From assembly GCA_011523655.1 (NCBI GenBank), contig WTGH01000010.1:293137-357136 (forward strand): a stretch of 64,000 nt of DNA, written 5' to 3'. The first letter of the stretch is position 1; each line of letters starts with the position of its first letter. A model generated the notes under the pieces. It did not search any database, was not told the origin of the DNA, and saw nothing but the letters and a program-made list of their open reading frames with translations. The stretch is from Rhodospirillaceae bacterium (GTDB taxonomy: Bacteria > Pseudomonadota > Alphaproteobacteria > Bin65). Shown here one piece after another: positions 17,780 through 26,580 of this stretch. Both the position numbers and the translations under genes were made by a program.

Positions 17780-20033
17780 CCGCGCCCGCAGGCTGGAGCC
17801 GGATCCCCATGCGCTCAGCATCCGGGATCTGCACGTCTACTACGGCTCCTCCCACGCGCTCCAGGGCGTCGATCTGGAGTTGAAGTCCGGCGTTCACGCC
17901 GTGGTCGGCCGCAACGGCATGGGCAAGACGACCCTGTGCAACGCCATCATGGGCCTTCTGCCGGTGCAGCGCGGATCGATCCGCATGGCCGGTGAGGAAC
18001 TGGTCGGGCTGCCGTCGTACCGGATCGCCAATCTCGGCGTCGGCTATACGCCCCAGGGGCGCCGGCTCTGGCCGTCGCTCACCGTCCACGAGCATCTGCG
18101 GCTGGCCTGGAAGGGCGGCGGCGCCTGGAACGTCGACCGGGTTTACGATGCCTTTCCGAGGCTGGCGGAGCGCCGCAACAACGGCGGCGGCCAGCTCTCG
18201 GGCGGCGAACAGCAGATGCTCGCGATCGCCCGGTCGCTCCTGCAAGACCCCGAACTCCTGATCCTCGACGAACCGACGGAAGGCCTCGCACCGCTGATCG
18301 TCGACCAGGTCGAGAAACTGCTGGCCGCGCTGGCCGGGGAAAACCGCGTCGCCGTCCTGCTCATCGAACAGAATATTTCGGTCGCGACCGCGATTTCCGA
18401 GCAGGTCTCGATCATGGTTAACGGCCGCATCCGGCGCACCATGCCGTCCGCCGAACTGGCCGGCGACAGGCTGCTCCAGGAACGGCTGCTTGGCGTCGGG
18501 CGCCATTCCCACGACGATCTGGATCTGGAAGATGACGGTCCGGCCGAAGCCGCCGCCGTCGAAGAGCCTGCGCCGCTCGAAGAAGCGGTGGCGGCAGACG
18601 AGACGGCAGCAGCCGCAGGCGATGCGGCCGCCCAGCCGGGCAGGCCCGAAACCGGCGACTTGATCTATGTGCCGCCGACCCGCTGGTCGGGCGCGACCTG
18701 GCAGCAGACCCGTGCCGCGGCGGCGGAAGGCGGCGGGCGGCCATTCGATGCGAGGCCGGAGCCGCTGTTCCGGGAGCCCGCGGCACCTCGCGCCGCGCTG
18801 GCGGAAGGCAGCGTCTATCTGGCCGGCACATTCGATACCAAGGGCGCGGAGCTCGGCTTCATCCGCGACCGGCTGGTCGCCCTCGGCGTCGCCGTGAAGA
18901 CCGTCGACCTGTCGACCTCCGGCAATACGTCCTCGGCCAATGTGCCGCCCCATATCGTGGCCGCCTCCCATCCGCGCGGCGCGTCCGGCGTGTTCACCGG
19001 AGACCGCGGCGAAGCGGTGGGCGCCATGGCCGAGGCGTTCGAGGCCTGGCTGGTCCGTCAGCCCGACGTCGCCGGCATCATCGCCGCCGGAGGCTCGGGC
19101 GGGACGTCGCTCGCGACGCCGGCCATGCAGGCCCTGCCCGTCGGCATACCCAAGGTGATGATTTCCACCGTCGCCTCCGGCGAAGTCGGCCGGTATGTCG
19201 GGGCGGCCGACATCATGATGATGTATTCGGTCACCGATGTGCAGGGCCTGAACCGGATCAGCCGTACTGTCCTCGCCAACGGCGCCAATGCCATGGCCGG
19301 CATGCTCGCAGAGCGCCGCAAGGCCGAGCCGCAGCACGACGACAAGCCCTGCCTGGGGCTCACCATGTTCGGCGTCACCACGACCGCGGTGCAGCAGATC
19401 ACCGGCCTGCTCGAGGACCGCTACGACTGCCTGGTCTTCCACGCCACCGGCACCGGCGGCCGCTCGATGGAAAAGCTGGCGGACAGCGGGATGCTGGCCG
19501 CCGCCGTCGATCTCACCACGACGGAAGTCTGCGACCTGATGATGGGCGGCGTGTTCCCGGCGACGGAAGACCGCTTCGGCGCCTTCATCCGCTCGCGTCT
19601 GCCCTATGTCGGCTCCGTCGGCGCCCTCGACATGGTGAATTTCGGCCCGCGCAATACGGTGCCTGACCGATACCGCGCCCGCACATTCGTCGAGCACAAT
19701 CCGCAGGTGACGCTGATGCGTACGACTCCGGAAGAAAACGCCCGCATGGGCGCTTGGATCGCCGAGCGGCTGAACCGGATGGCCGGCCCGGTCCGCTTCC
19801 TGATCCCGGAAGGCGGCGTTTCGGCGCTGGATGCGCCGGGCCAGCCCTTCCACGCGCCGGATGCGGACGCCGCCCTGTTCGACGCCATTGCCGGCACGCT
19901 CCGGGAAACGCCGGCCCGGCGCCTGATCCGCCTGCCGCACCATATCAACGACCCGGCCTTCGCCCGCGCGATCGCCGGCGCCCTCGACGAGATCGACCCC
20001 CCGGTCAGGACGGCCCGCCATGCCACGGTTTGA
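17772..20033 (+). CDS. LivF-type ABC ATPase fused to a Tm-1-like (UPF0261) ATP-binding domain
   Basis: 753 residues, three times the usual LivF length. Residues 15-245 are a complete LivF ATPase: Walker [10 protein letters not shown] (46-54), signature LSGGEQQ (142-148), Walker B LLILDEP (162-168) and LLIEQN (196-201). Residues about 246-345 are an acidic, Ala/Glu/Pro-rich linker. From [17 protein letters not shown] (347) to about 740 is a Tm-1-like/UPF0261 domain, with [31 protein letters not shown] and [15 protein letters not shown] motifs, as in the N-terminal half of the tomato Tm-1 antiviral protein. The frame is continuous with no stop or shift. The next gene overlaps by 14 bases and encodes the second half of Tm-1. 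The function of UPF0261 in bacteria is not established to my knowledge; fusion to a transporter ATPase suggests ATP-linked coupling at the membrane. Confidence 0.9.
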   Translation: MRSRARRLEPDPHALSIRDLHVYYGSSHALQGVDLELKSGVHAVVGRNGMGKTTLCNAIMGLLPVQRGSIRMAGEELVGLPSYRIANLGVGYTPQGRRLWPSLTVHEHLRLAWKGGGAWNVDRVYDAFPRLAERRNNGGGQLSGGEQQMLAIARSLLQDPELLILDEPTEGLAPLIVDQVEKLLAALAGENRVAVLLIEQNISVATAISEQVSIMVNGRIRRTMPSAELAGDRLLQERLLGVGRHSHDDLDLEDDGPAEAAAVEEPAPLEEAVAADETAAAAGDAAAQPGRPETGDLIYVPPTRWSGATWQQTRAAAAEGGGRPFDARPEPLFREPAAPRAALAEGSVYLAGTFDTKGAELGFIRDRLVALGVAVKTVDLSTSGNTSSANVPPHIVAASHPRGASGVFTGDRGEAVGAMAEAFEAWLVRQPDVAGIIAAGGSGGTSLATPAMQALPVGIPKVMISTVASGEVGRYVGAADIMMMYSVTDVQGLNRISRTVLANGANAMAGMLAERRKAEPQHDDKPCLGLTMFGVTTTAVQQITGLLEDRYDCLVFHATGTGGRSMEKLADSGMLAAAVDLTTTEVCDLMMGGVFPATEDRFGAFIRSRLPYVGSVGALDMVNFGPRNTVPDRYRARTFVEHNPQVTLMRTTPEENARMGAWIAERLNRMAGPVRFLIPEGGVSALDAPGQPFHAPDADAALFDAIAGTLRETPARRLIRLPHHINDPAFARAIAGALDEIDPPVRTARHATV

Positions 20034-20856
20034 CCGCAAGTCCCTTGTCGCGAAGTTCCGGGCCATGAAGGCCGACCGCGTGCCGATCATCGGGGGCGGT
20101 GCGGGCACCGGCCTGTCGGCGAAATGCGAGGAAGCCGGCGGCATCGATCTGATCGTCATCTATAATTCCGGCCGCTACCGCATGGCGGGTCGGGGGTCGA
20201 TGTCCGGCCTGCTGGCCTACGGCAACGCCAACGATGTGGTGCTGGAAATGGCGCATGAGGTGCTGCCCGTCGTACGCAACACGCCCATCCTCGCCGGCGT
20301 CAACGGTACGGACCCGTTCTGCATCTTCGACGCCTACCTGGACCGGATTTCGGAACTGGGGTTTTCCGGCGTGCAGAATTTCCCCACGGTCGGGCTGATG
20401 GACGGCGTATTCCGCGCCAACCTCGAAGAAACCGGCATGTCCTACGGCCTCGAGGTCGATATGATCCGCATGGCCCATGAGAAGAACATGCTGACCACGC
20501 CCTACGTCTTCTGCGAGGAAGAGGCCGAGGCCATGGCCCGGGCCGGGGCCGACATCGTCGTCTGCCATCTCGGCCTGACCACGGGCGGCTCGATCGGTGC
20601 GGAAACCGCCCTGAAGCTGGAGGATTGTCCGGCGCTGGTCGACGCCTGGGCCGCCGCCGCGATGCGCGTGGACCCGGAGATTATCGTGCTGGTGCACGGC
20701 GGGCCGGTCTCCATGCCGGAAGATGCGCGGTATATTCTGAACGAAACCGGGAACTGTCACGGATTTTACGGCGCTTCATCCATGGAGCGCCTGCCGACGG
20801 AAACAGCCCTGACCGAACAGACGAAGGCCTTCAAGGCGGTCAGGATCGAAGGATAG
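20020..20856 (+). CDS. TIM-barrel PEP-hydrolase-like protein (Tm-1 C-terminal half homologue)
   Basis: 278 residues. [33 protein letters not shown], read in parts as [17 protein letters not shown] and [14 protein letters not shown], is the signature of the TIM-barrel signal-transduction / phosphoenolpyruvate-hydrolase-like family. [19 protein letters not shown] and [12 protein letters not shown] are further family blocks. In eukaryotic Tm-1 proteins this domain is fused after a UPF0261 domain; here the UPF0261 domain is carried by the overlapping upstream gene, so the two products probably work together. Cytoplasmic, no signal peptide. Catalytic activity on PEP-like bonds is proposed for the family and unproven. 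Confidence 0.88.
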   Translation: MPRFDRKSLVAKFRAMKADRVPIIGGGAGTGLSAKCEEAGGIDLIVIYNSGRYRMAGRGSMSGLLAYGNANDVVLEMAHEVLPVVRNTPILAGVNGTDPFCIFDAYLDRISELGFSGVQNFPTVGLMDGVFRANLEETGMSYGLEVDMIRMAHEKNMLTTPYVFCEEEAEAMARAGADIVVCHLGLTTGGSIGAETALKLEDCPALVDAWAAAAMRVDPEIIVLVHGGPVSMPEDARYILNETGNCHGFYGASSMERLPTETALTEQTKAFKAVRIEG

Positions 20857-20869
20857 GGAGGGCCGGACC

Positions 20870-22939
20870 ATGACGGGAAGCCTGATCGGGAGCATCATCC
20901 TGTGGCTCATCGTGGCGATCATCGCCATCGTGGTGATCGTCTATCTGCTCAACTGGCTGTATCACCGCTCGACCAAGGAGGTTGCCTTCGTGCGTACGGG
21001 TTTCGGCGGCGAGAAGGTGGTGATCAACGGCGGGGCGCTGGTCCTGCCGATCGTCCACGAGGTGACGCCGGTCAATCTCAATGTGGTGCGCATACCCATC
21101 GCCCGCACCCGGGAAGAGGCGGTCATCACCGGCGACCGGGTGCGCGTCGATATCGAGGCCGAATTCTTCGTCCGCGTTCTGCAGAAGAAGGAGGCGGTCG
21201 CTGCCGCGGCGTCGACCCTCGGCCGGCGGACCCTTGAGGATGAACGGCTGGCGGAGTTGTTGACCGGCAAGTTCGTCGGCGCGCTGCGTTCGGTTGCCGC
21301 CGAGCGCACCGTCGACGAGATGCACGAGCGGCGCGGGGATTTCGTCGCCGACGTCGCGGAGCGTGCGGCAGTCGCCCTGGCCCAGAACGGCCTCGAGCTC
21401 GAATCCGTCGCGATCACGGATCTGGACCAGACCAATCTCGAATTCTTCAACCCGTCGAACCGGTTCGACGCCGAAGGCCTGACCCAGCTCATCGAGACCA
21501 TCGAGGCGCGCCGCAAGCTGCGCAACGATATCGAGCAATCGTCCATGGTTGCGATCCGCAGCCAGAACCTGGAAGCGGAAAAGCAGACCCTCATGCTGGA
21601 ACAGGAGAGCGAAGACGCGCGCCTGAACCAGCAGCGCGCCCTGGAAACCCTGCGCGCCGACCAGCGCGCCGAGGTCGCCAGAATCCAGGCGGCCCGGGAG
21701 AGCGAGGCCGAGCAGGCCCGGATCGGCAGCCAACAGGAGACCCGCGGTTTCGAGATCGACCGCCGCCGCACGCTGGAAGAGGCGGAAATCCGGGCGCAGG
21801 AGGAGGTCGAGCGGGCGCGCATCGCCCAGGAGCAGGCGCTGGAAACCGCGCGCATCGAGCGCGAACGACTGGTTCGGCAGGAGCAGATTCGACAGCGCCA
21901 CGATCTGGAAAATGCCGAGATCGCCGCCAATGAGGACCTGGAGCGGGCGCGCATCGCCTCCCAGCGCCAGCTGCGCGAGGCGCAGATTTTGGCCGAAGCC
22001 GAGACCGAAGCCCGCGATATCGCGCGCAACCAGCAGACCGAGACCGCGCGCATCGAGGCCCAGAAGGAGGTGGAAACCGCGCGGATCGATCAGGACCGGA
22101 CCTTGGACAAGGCGCGCATCGAGCGGGACCGGCAGCTCCAGGCACACCAGATCGACCAGCGCCGGGCGGTGGAGGAGGCCGAGATCGCGGCCCGCGAAGA
22201 AGTCGAACGATCGCGCATCCTGTCCGACCGCGGCGTCGAGGAGGCCCGCATCGTTCAGCAACGCGAGCTCAGGCGGCTCGAGGTCGACCGGGAAATGGCG
22301 GTCGAACTGGCCGAAATCGAACGGCAGATCGAAGTGCTGAAGAAGACCTCGGAGGAGGCCGAAGCCCGGATCGAGACGGAATCGGTGCGCGCCAGCGCCG
22401 TGGAGGCCGAAGAGAAGGTTGCGACGGTCCGCGAAACCGAGGTTGCAGAGCGGATTGCCGCCATCGACCGGATCGTTGCGGGCAAGGACGCCGATACCGC
22501 GAAGATCGCCGCCGAGGCCGACCGGGTGACAGCCGCCGTCGCCGCAGAGGCCGAACGCCTGCGCAACGAGGCCGAGAACCTGTTGACCGAGGACGCACGC
22601 GCCGGACGGCTCCGGGTCCGGCTGCTGGACCGGCTGGAAGGCATCATCCGCGAAAGCGTCAGGCCCATGGAGAATATCGACGGAATCAAGATCCTCCATG
22701 TCGACGGCCTTGCCGGGGGTGGGGCCGGCGGCGGAGGCGGCAGCGGACGCAGCCCGACCGACGAGGTAATCGAGAGCGTTTTGCGCTACCGGGTACAAAG
22801 CCCGCTGATTGACGAGATGATGAAAGAGGTCGGCATCGAGAATGCCAACGTCGCGCGGCTCGGCGACGTCTTCCGCTCGGCCCGGGACGCCGCCAGCCTG
22901 GCGAAGGACGCCGAGACCAAGAAGGACGGAGACAGCTAG
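20870..22939 (+). CDS. Flotillin/YqiK-like SPFH membrane protein with 22 eleven-residue repeats
   Basis: 689 residues. One N-terminal membrane segment (about 5-30, LIGSIILWLIVAIIAIVVIV) is followed by an SPFH/band 7 domain (about 35-215, with VRTGFGGEKVVINGG, RVRVDIEAEFFVRV and FFNPSNRFDAEGL). Residues 250-491 are an unbroken series of 22 eleven-residue units with an ARI-type start, then more coiled coil and a flotillin-like tail (ESVRPMENIDGIKILHVDG) and a Gly-rich linker. Flotillins build membrane microdomains; the family member YqiK has the same plan. An RBS GGGAGG stands ahead of the ATG, 13 bases after the previous gene. Its place inside a transport/catabolic operon suggests it scaffolds the importer or enzymes at the membrane. 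Confidence 0.9.
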   Translation: MTGSLIGSIILWLIVAIIAIVVIVYLLNWLYHRSTKEVAFVRTGFGGEKVVINGGALVLPIVHEVTPVNLNVVRIPIARTREEAVITGDRVRVDIEAEFFVRVLQKKEAVAAAASTLGRRTLEDERLAELLTGKFVGALRSVAAERTVDEMHERRGDFVADVAERAAVALAQNGLELESVAITDLDQTNLEFFNPSNRFDAEGLTQLIETIEARRKLRNDIEQSSMVAIRSQNLEAEKQTLMLEQESEDARLNQQRALETLRADQRAEVARIQAARESEAEQARIGSQQETRGFEIDRRRTLEEAEIRAQEEVERARIAQEQALETARIERERLVRQEQIRQRHDLENAEIAANEDLERARIASQRQLREAQILAEAETEARDIARNQQTETARIEAQKEVETARIDQDRTLDKARIERDRQLQAHQIDQRRAVEEAEIAAREEVERSRILSDRGVEEARIVQQRELRRLEVDREMAVELAEIERQIEVLKKTSEEAEARIETESVRASAVEAEEKVATVRETEVAERIAAIDRIVAGKDADTAKIAAEADRVTAAVAAEAERLRNEAENLLTEDARAGRLRVRLLDRLEGIIRESVRPMENIDGIKILHVDGLAGGGAGGGGGSGRSPTDEVIESVLRYRVQSPLIDEMMKEVGIENANVARLGDVFRSARDAASLAKDAETKKDGDS
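21617..22342 (+). repeat. 22 x 33-base in-gene repeat encoding eleven-residue coiled-coil units
   Basis: Units of exactly 11 codons run without phase change from residue 250 to 491 of the flotillin-like protein. Examples are ARIAQEQALET, ARIERERLVRQ, AEIAANEDLER, ARIEAQKEVET and ARIDQDRTLDK: Ala-Arg/Glu-Ile at positions 1-3 and a second hydrophobic near position 9. This is a hendecad pattern giving a long, nearly straight coiled coil. DNA copies are diverged, so the array is old. Confidence 0.9.
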
Positions 22940-22942
22940 ATC

Positions 22943-23380
22943 ATGGCCCGGGTCTACATCTCCTCGGTGATCGGCGCACCGGCCGATAGGATCTGGCAGA
23001 CCGTCCGCGATTTCAACGCGCTGCCGGACTGGTTACCGGCGGTGCGCGAGAGCCGGATCGAGGGCGGCCAGCCCTCCGACCAGGTCGGCTGCGTCCGGGC
23101 TTTCCGGCTGGAGGACGGCGGCTTCCTGCGCGAGCGGCTGCTGGCGCTGTCGGACTACGACTACAGCGTCACCTATTCGATTCTCGAAAGCCCGATGGGG
23201 GTCGAAAACTATATCGCGACGCTGAAGCTCGTGCCGGTCACAGACGGCGGCCGGACCTTCGCCGAATGGACGGCCGAATTCGACTGCGACCCGGCGGCGG
23301 AGGCCGAACTCGTCGCGAACATCGGCAACAACGTCTTCCAGGCTGCTTTCGACGCGCTCAAGGTCCGCTTCGGGGCCTGA
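22943..23380 (+). CDS. SRPBCC (polyketide cyclase/START-like) protein
   Basis: 145 residues forming a single SRPBCC fold: an opening strand ARVYISSVIGAPADRIWQTVRDFNALPDWLP, described here as its SSVIGAPADRIWQ and DFNALPDW parts, then DQVGCVRAF and a long C-terminal helix (FQAAFDALKVRF). These helix-grip proteins bind hydrophobic small molecules. It starts three bases after the flotillin gene. The next gene carries a paralogous SRPBCC domain with the same DQVGC.R.F.LEDG block, pointing to a tandem duplication. Confidence 0.85.
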   Translation: MARVYISSVIGAPADRIWQTVRDFNALPDWLPAVRESRIEGGQPSDQVGCVRAFRLEDGGFLRERLLALSDYDYSVTYSILESPMGVENYIATLKLVPVTDGGRTFAEWTAEFDCDPAAEAELVANIGNNVFQAAFDALKVRFGA

Positions 23381-23395
23381 CGCCATGGTCCGGCC

Positions 23396-24907
23396 ATGAT
23401 TCGGGTGGTTCGCAGCACGGTGATCGACGCGCCCATCGCGGCGGTGTGGGACATCCTGCGCGATTTCAACGGCCACGACCGCTGGCACCCGATCGTCCGG
23501 CGCAGCTTCCTCGAGGAGTCGAAGCGCACCGACCAGGTCGGCTGCGTGCGCAACTTCGACCTGGAGGACGGCGCCAATGTCCGCGAGCGTCTGCTCACCC
23601 TGTCCGACCGGGACCGCCGTTTCCGCTATACCATCGTCGGGGCGGATATTCCGCTGCACGACTATGTTGCCGAGGTCGAACTGAAGCCGGTCACCGACGG
23701 CGATCGGACGTTCTGGCGCTGGTCGTCCACTTTCAACACCCCGGTCGGTCAGGAAAGCGAACTTGCCGCGCTGGTTGCGACGGAAGTCTACGAGGCAGGT
23801 TTTGCAGCGGTCCGCGAACGGGTGGAGACCCGGTCTGGCGGAGAACGGCGGACTTGGGATGCTGCGCCGGCCGCGCCCGCCGTCGGGCAGGGCATGGGTG
23901 CCGCGATCGCCGGCACCGCCATCGTCGTCGACCGCCACGGCGGTGCGGAGGAACTCCGCCCGCAACCGGCCGAGGCGCCGCCGCCGGGGCCGGGCCAGGT
24001 CCGCCTGCGCCAGACCGCGATTGGCGTCAACTATATCGATGTCTATTGCCGGACCGGCTATTTCGATCTGCTCGAGCCGCCGGGTGTGCCGGGCCTGGAG
24101 GCGGCCGGCGTCGTCGTCGATGTCGGCCCGAACGTCGGCCATCTTGCGCCGGGGCAACGGGTCGCTTACGCCTGCCCGCCGCTCGGCGCCTACACGACCG
24201 TCCGGACCATGGACGCCGGCCTGGTGATTCCGCTGCCGGACCGGATCGACGACGAGACCGCCGCCGCCGGACTGCTCAAGGGCGTGACGGCGGAGTTCCT
24301 GCTCCATCGCGTCCATGCCGTTACGCCGGGCGAAACGGTGCTGGTCTACGCGCCCGCGGGCGGTGTCGGGCGGATTCTGTGCCAGTGGGCGAACCGCCTC
24401 GGCGCCACGGTGATCGGCGCGACCTCGACCGACGAGAAGGCCCGGGTTGCGCGCGCGGCCGGCGCCCATCATGTCATCGTGCCGGGCGAGAAGAGCCTTG
24501 AGGAGCAGGTGCGCGACCTGACCGACGGGCGCGGCGCCGACGTGATCTACGACGCGGTCGGCCGTGACAGCTTCGCCCATTCGGTTGCCGCGCTTGCCGT
24601 GCGCGGGCATCTGGTCAGTTTCGGCCAGGCCTCCGGCGATATCGGGCCGCGGGACATCGGCATGCTGGCCGGCTGCTCGGCCACCCTGTCGCGGCCGAAT
24701 TACGTCCACTACACGGATACGCCCGAGAAATTCGGCGCCGCCGCGGAACGGCTGTTCGACGCCATCGAGCGGCGCATCGTGACCGTCGAGATCGGGCAGC
24801 GGTTCGCCCTGGAGAATGCCGCCGACGCCCATCGCGCGCTGGAAAACCGGGTGACGACCGGCTCGACCGTCCTGATTCCGGCAGAGCAAGGGGAGGCGGA
24901 AACCTGA
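23396..24907 (+). CDS. SRPBCC domain fused to a quinone oxidoreductase (MDR family)
   Basis: 503 residues. Residues 1-150 are an SRPBCC domain (RSTVIDAPIAAVWDILRDF, DQVGCVRNFDLEDG), paralogous to the upstream gene. After a short Ala/Pro linker, residues about 170-503 form a complete medium-chain zinc-less quinone oxidoreductase: GVNYIDVYCRTGYF, GLEAAGVVVDVG, LLKGVTAEFLLHR and the NADPH site YAPAGGVGRILCQWANRLGA followed by GATSTDEKARVARAAGA. Typical QORs are about 325 residues, so the N-terminal domain is an addition. It should reduce a quinone or enone, with the SRPBCC part perhaps presenting the ligand. The frame is continuous. The following FAH-family gene starts within its stop codon. Confidence 0.88.
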   Translation: MIRVVRSTVIDAPIAAVWDILRDFNGHDRWHPIVRRSFLEESKRTDQVGCVRNFDLEDGANVRERLLTLSDRDRRFRYTIVGADIPLHDYVAEVELKPVTDGDRTFWRWSSTFNTPVGQESELAALVATEVYEAGFAAVRERVETRSGGERRTWDAAPAAPAVGQGMGAAIAGTAIVVDRHGGAEELRPQPAEAPPPGPGQVRLRQTAIGVNYIDVYCRTGYFDLLEPPGVPGLEAAGVVVDVGPNVGHLAPGQRVAYACPPLGAYTTVRTMDAGLVIPLPDRIDDETAAAGLLKGVTAEFLLHRVHAVTPGETVLVYAPAGGVGRILCQWANRLGATVIGATSTDEKARVARAAGAHHVIVPGEKSLEEQVRDLTDGRGADVIYDAVGRDSFAHSVAALAVRGHLVSFGQASGDIGPRDIGMLAGCSATLSRPNYVHYTDTPEKFGAAAERLFDAIERRIVTVEIGQRFALENAADAHRALENRVTTGSTVLIPAEQGEAET

Positions 24908-25770
24908 AACTCGTCGCGTTCGACTGGCAGGGCGGCCGTCATGTCGGCCGGATCGCCGAGGGCGGCGATACCGTCGAGCGGTTCGTCCTGCCCGGCGGCG
25001 CAGCCGACAGCGACGGCGTTGCGGCGCTGATCGGCCGGGAAATGCCGGCGACGGACCGGACGATTGCCGTGGGCGAAATATCCGTCCAGGCGCCGATCCC
25101 CCGGCCGCGGCGCAACATCTTCTGCGTCGGCAAGAACTACCACGAGCATGCGAAGGAATTTGCGCAATCCGGCTTCGACAGTTCCGCTGCGAAGGGTGTC
25201 GTGCCGGACGCCCCCATCGTCTTTTCCAAGCTGCCGGAATCGGTCATTCCCCACGGCGCGGAAATCCGTCTCGATCCCGGTGTCACCGAAGCCGTGGACT
25301 ACGAGGCGGAACTGGCGGTCATCATCGGAACGGCCGGCCGGAATATCTCTGCGCGAGAAGCGATGCGCCACGTCTGGGGCTACACCATCGTCAACGACGT
25401 CACCGCGCGCGACCTGCAGAGCCGGCACAGCCAGTGGCTGATCGGCAAGTCGCAGGACAGCTTCTGCCCGATGGGCCCGGCCGCCGTCACGGCGGACGAG
25501 ATCGATCTGGTTGACACACCCGTCCGGTGCCGGGTCAACGGCGAACTCCGCCAGGATTCGAATACGGCGCTGATGATTTTCGACGTACCCGCCATAATCG
25601 CCGCCATATCAAACGGGATTACGCTGATGCCCGGCGACGTCATCGCGACCGGCACGCCCGCCGGCGTCGGGATCGGCTTCGATCCGCCGAAATACCTCAG
25701 GGCCGGCGACCGGGTCGCCGTCGAGATCGGCGGCATCGGCGTTCTCGAAAACCCGGTCGCGGAGGTCTGA
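24904..25770 (+). CDS. Fumarylacetoacetate hydrolase-family protein, apparent CTG start
   Basis: FAH-family C-C hydrolase/decarboxylase/isomerase of 288 residues if begun at CTG 24904. The first available ATG is at 25042, but the 46 codons before it (KLVAFDWQGGRHVGRIAEGG and on) form the normal FAHD N-terminal domain, and GGGGAGG lies 7 bases before the CTG, which overlaps the previous TGA as CTGA. The catalytic part shows FCVGKNYHEHAKEF, PIVFSKLPESV, the metal acids in DYEAELAVIIG, YTIVNDVTARDLQ and the closing GDVIATGTPAGVGIGFDPP. Such enzymes cleave or decarboxylate beta-diketo acids or acylpyruvates from ring catabolism, consistent with the neighbouring oxidoreductase and hydrolases. Confidence 0.88.
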   Translation: MKLVAFDWQGGRHVGRIAEGGDTVERFVLPGGAADSDGVAALIGREMPATDRTIAVGEISVQAPIPRPRRNIFCVGKNYHEHAKEFAQSGFDSSAAKGVVPDAPIVFSKLPESVIPHGAEIRLDPGVTEAVDYEAELAVIIGTAGRNISAREAMRHVWGYTIVNDVTARDLQSRHSQWLIGKSQDSFCPMGPAAVTADEIDLVDTPVRCRVNGELRQDSNTALMIFDVPAIIAAISNGITLMPGDVIATGTPAGVGIGFDPPKYLRAGDRVAVEIGGIGVLENPVAEV

Positions 25771-25773
25771 GCG

Positions 25774-26556
25774 ATGGCCGACCTGCGCCTCGGCAGCATG
25801 GTGACGGAGGACAGCGGCGGGTCCGGGCCGGCCGTCGTCCTGGTCCACGGCCTGGGCGGCGATTCGAACACGTTCGCTCCTCTGATGAGCGCGCTTGATG
25901 GCTGTCGCGTGCTGCGCCCCGATCTGCCGGGGGCTGGCCGTTCCGCCCTGCGCCCCGGCCGGCCCGGACTGAAAGGGCTGGCGGCGGCGGTCTGCGATGC
26001 GGTCCGGGCCGCCGGGATCGAGCGCGCCCATTTCGCCGGCCATTCCATGGGCACGCTGATCTGCCAGCATCTCGCCGCCGATCTGCCCGATGCTGTCTTG
26101 AGTCTTGCGCTGTTCGGACCCATTCTGGAACCGGCGCCGGCGGCGCGCCAGGCGCTCAAGGAACGGGCCGAAACGGCCCGGCGCGAAGGCATGGCCGGAA
26201 TCGCAGACGGTGTTTCGACCGCGAGCATCGCGGAGGCGTCGCGCAGGAACAATCCGGTCACCCCGGCCTTCGTCCGCGAGAGCCTGATGCGCCAGGACCC
26301 GGCCGGATACGCCGCGCATTGCCGGGCGCTGGCGACGGCGGCGGCGGCGGACCATACGGCGATCCGCTGTCCGACACTGCTGATCGCGGGAGAAAGGGAT
26401 CCGGTCGCGCCGGTGGCTATGGCCGAAGCGTTGAAAAACCGTATTTCAGGAGCGGAGATCGAGATTCTGCCCGATACGGGCCACTGGATGACGATCGAGG
26501 CGCCCGCGCGGTCGGCGGAATTGCTCCGGGCGCATCTGAACAGGGCCGCGGCCTGA
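25774..26556 (+). CDS. Alpha/beta hydrolase (3-oxoadipate enol-lactonase-like)
   Basis: 260 residues. VLVHGLGGDSNTF is the oxyanion-hole HG segment, FAGHSMGTLICQ the nucleophile elbow, AGERDPVAP the acidic residue and PDTGHWMTIEAP the catalytic His. Size and order resemble PcaD and related lactonases/esterases of ring-cleavage pathways. It begins three bases after the FAH-family gene and precedes an amidohydrolase, so it probably acts in the same pathway. The exact substrate is not evident. Confidence 0.85.
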   Translation: MADLRLGSMVTEDSGGSGPAVVLVHGLGGDSNTFAPLMSALDGCRVLRPDLPGAGRSALRPGRPGLKGLAAAVCDAVRAAGIERAHFAGHSMGTLICQHLAADLPDAVLSLALFGPILEPAPAARQALKERAETARREGMAGIADGVSTASIAEASRRNNPVTPAFVRESLMRQDPAGYAAHCRALATAAAADHTAIRCPTLLIAGERDPVAPVAMAEALKNRISGAEIEILPDTGHWMTIEAPARSAELLRAHLNRAAA

Positions 26557-26580
26557 CGCGGCGAGACAGGGAGAGGGACG

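Noticed and set aside
17688..20159. 823-codon minus-strand open frame under the LivF-UPF0261 gene
   Set aside because: Shadow of the sense gene, whose ATPase and UPF0261 motifs are complete.
21617..22342. CRISPR array, because of the 33-base periodicity
   Set aside because: Units have no constant repeat and spacer alternation; they are diverged codons of a continuous coiled-coil frame.
20840..22798. 652-codon minus-strand frame with a Leu/Asp repeat pattern
   Set aside because: The pattern is the antisense of the eleven-residue coiled-coil repeat of the flotillin-like gene, not an independent repeat protein.
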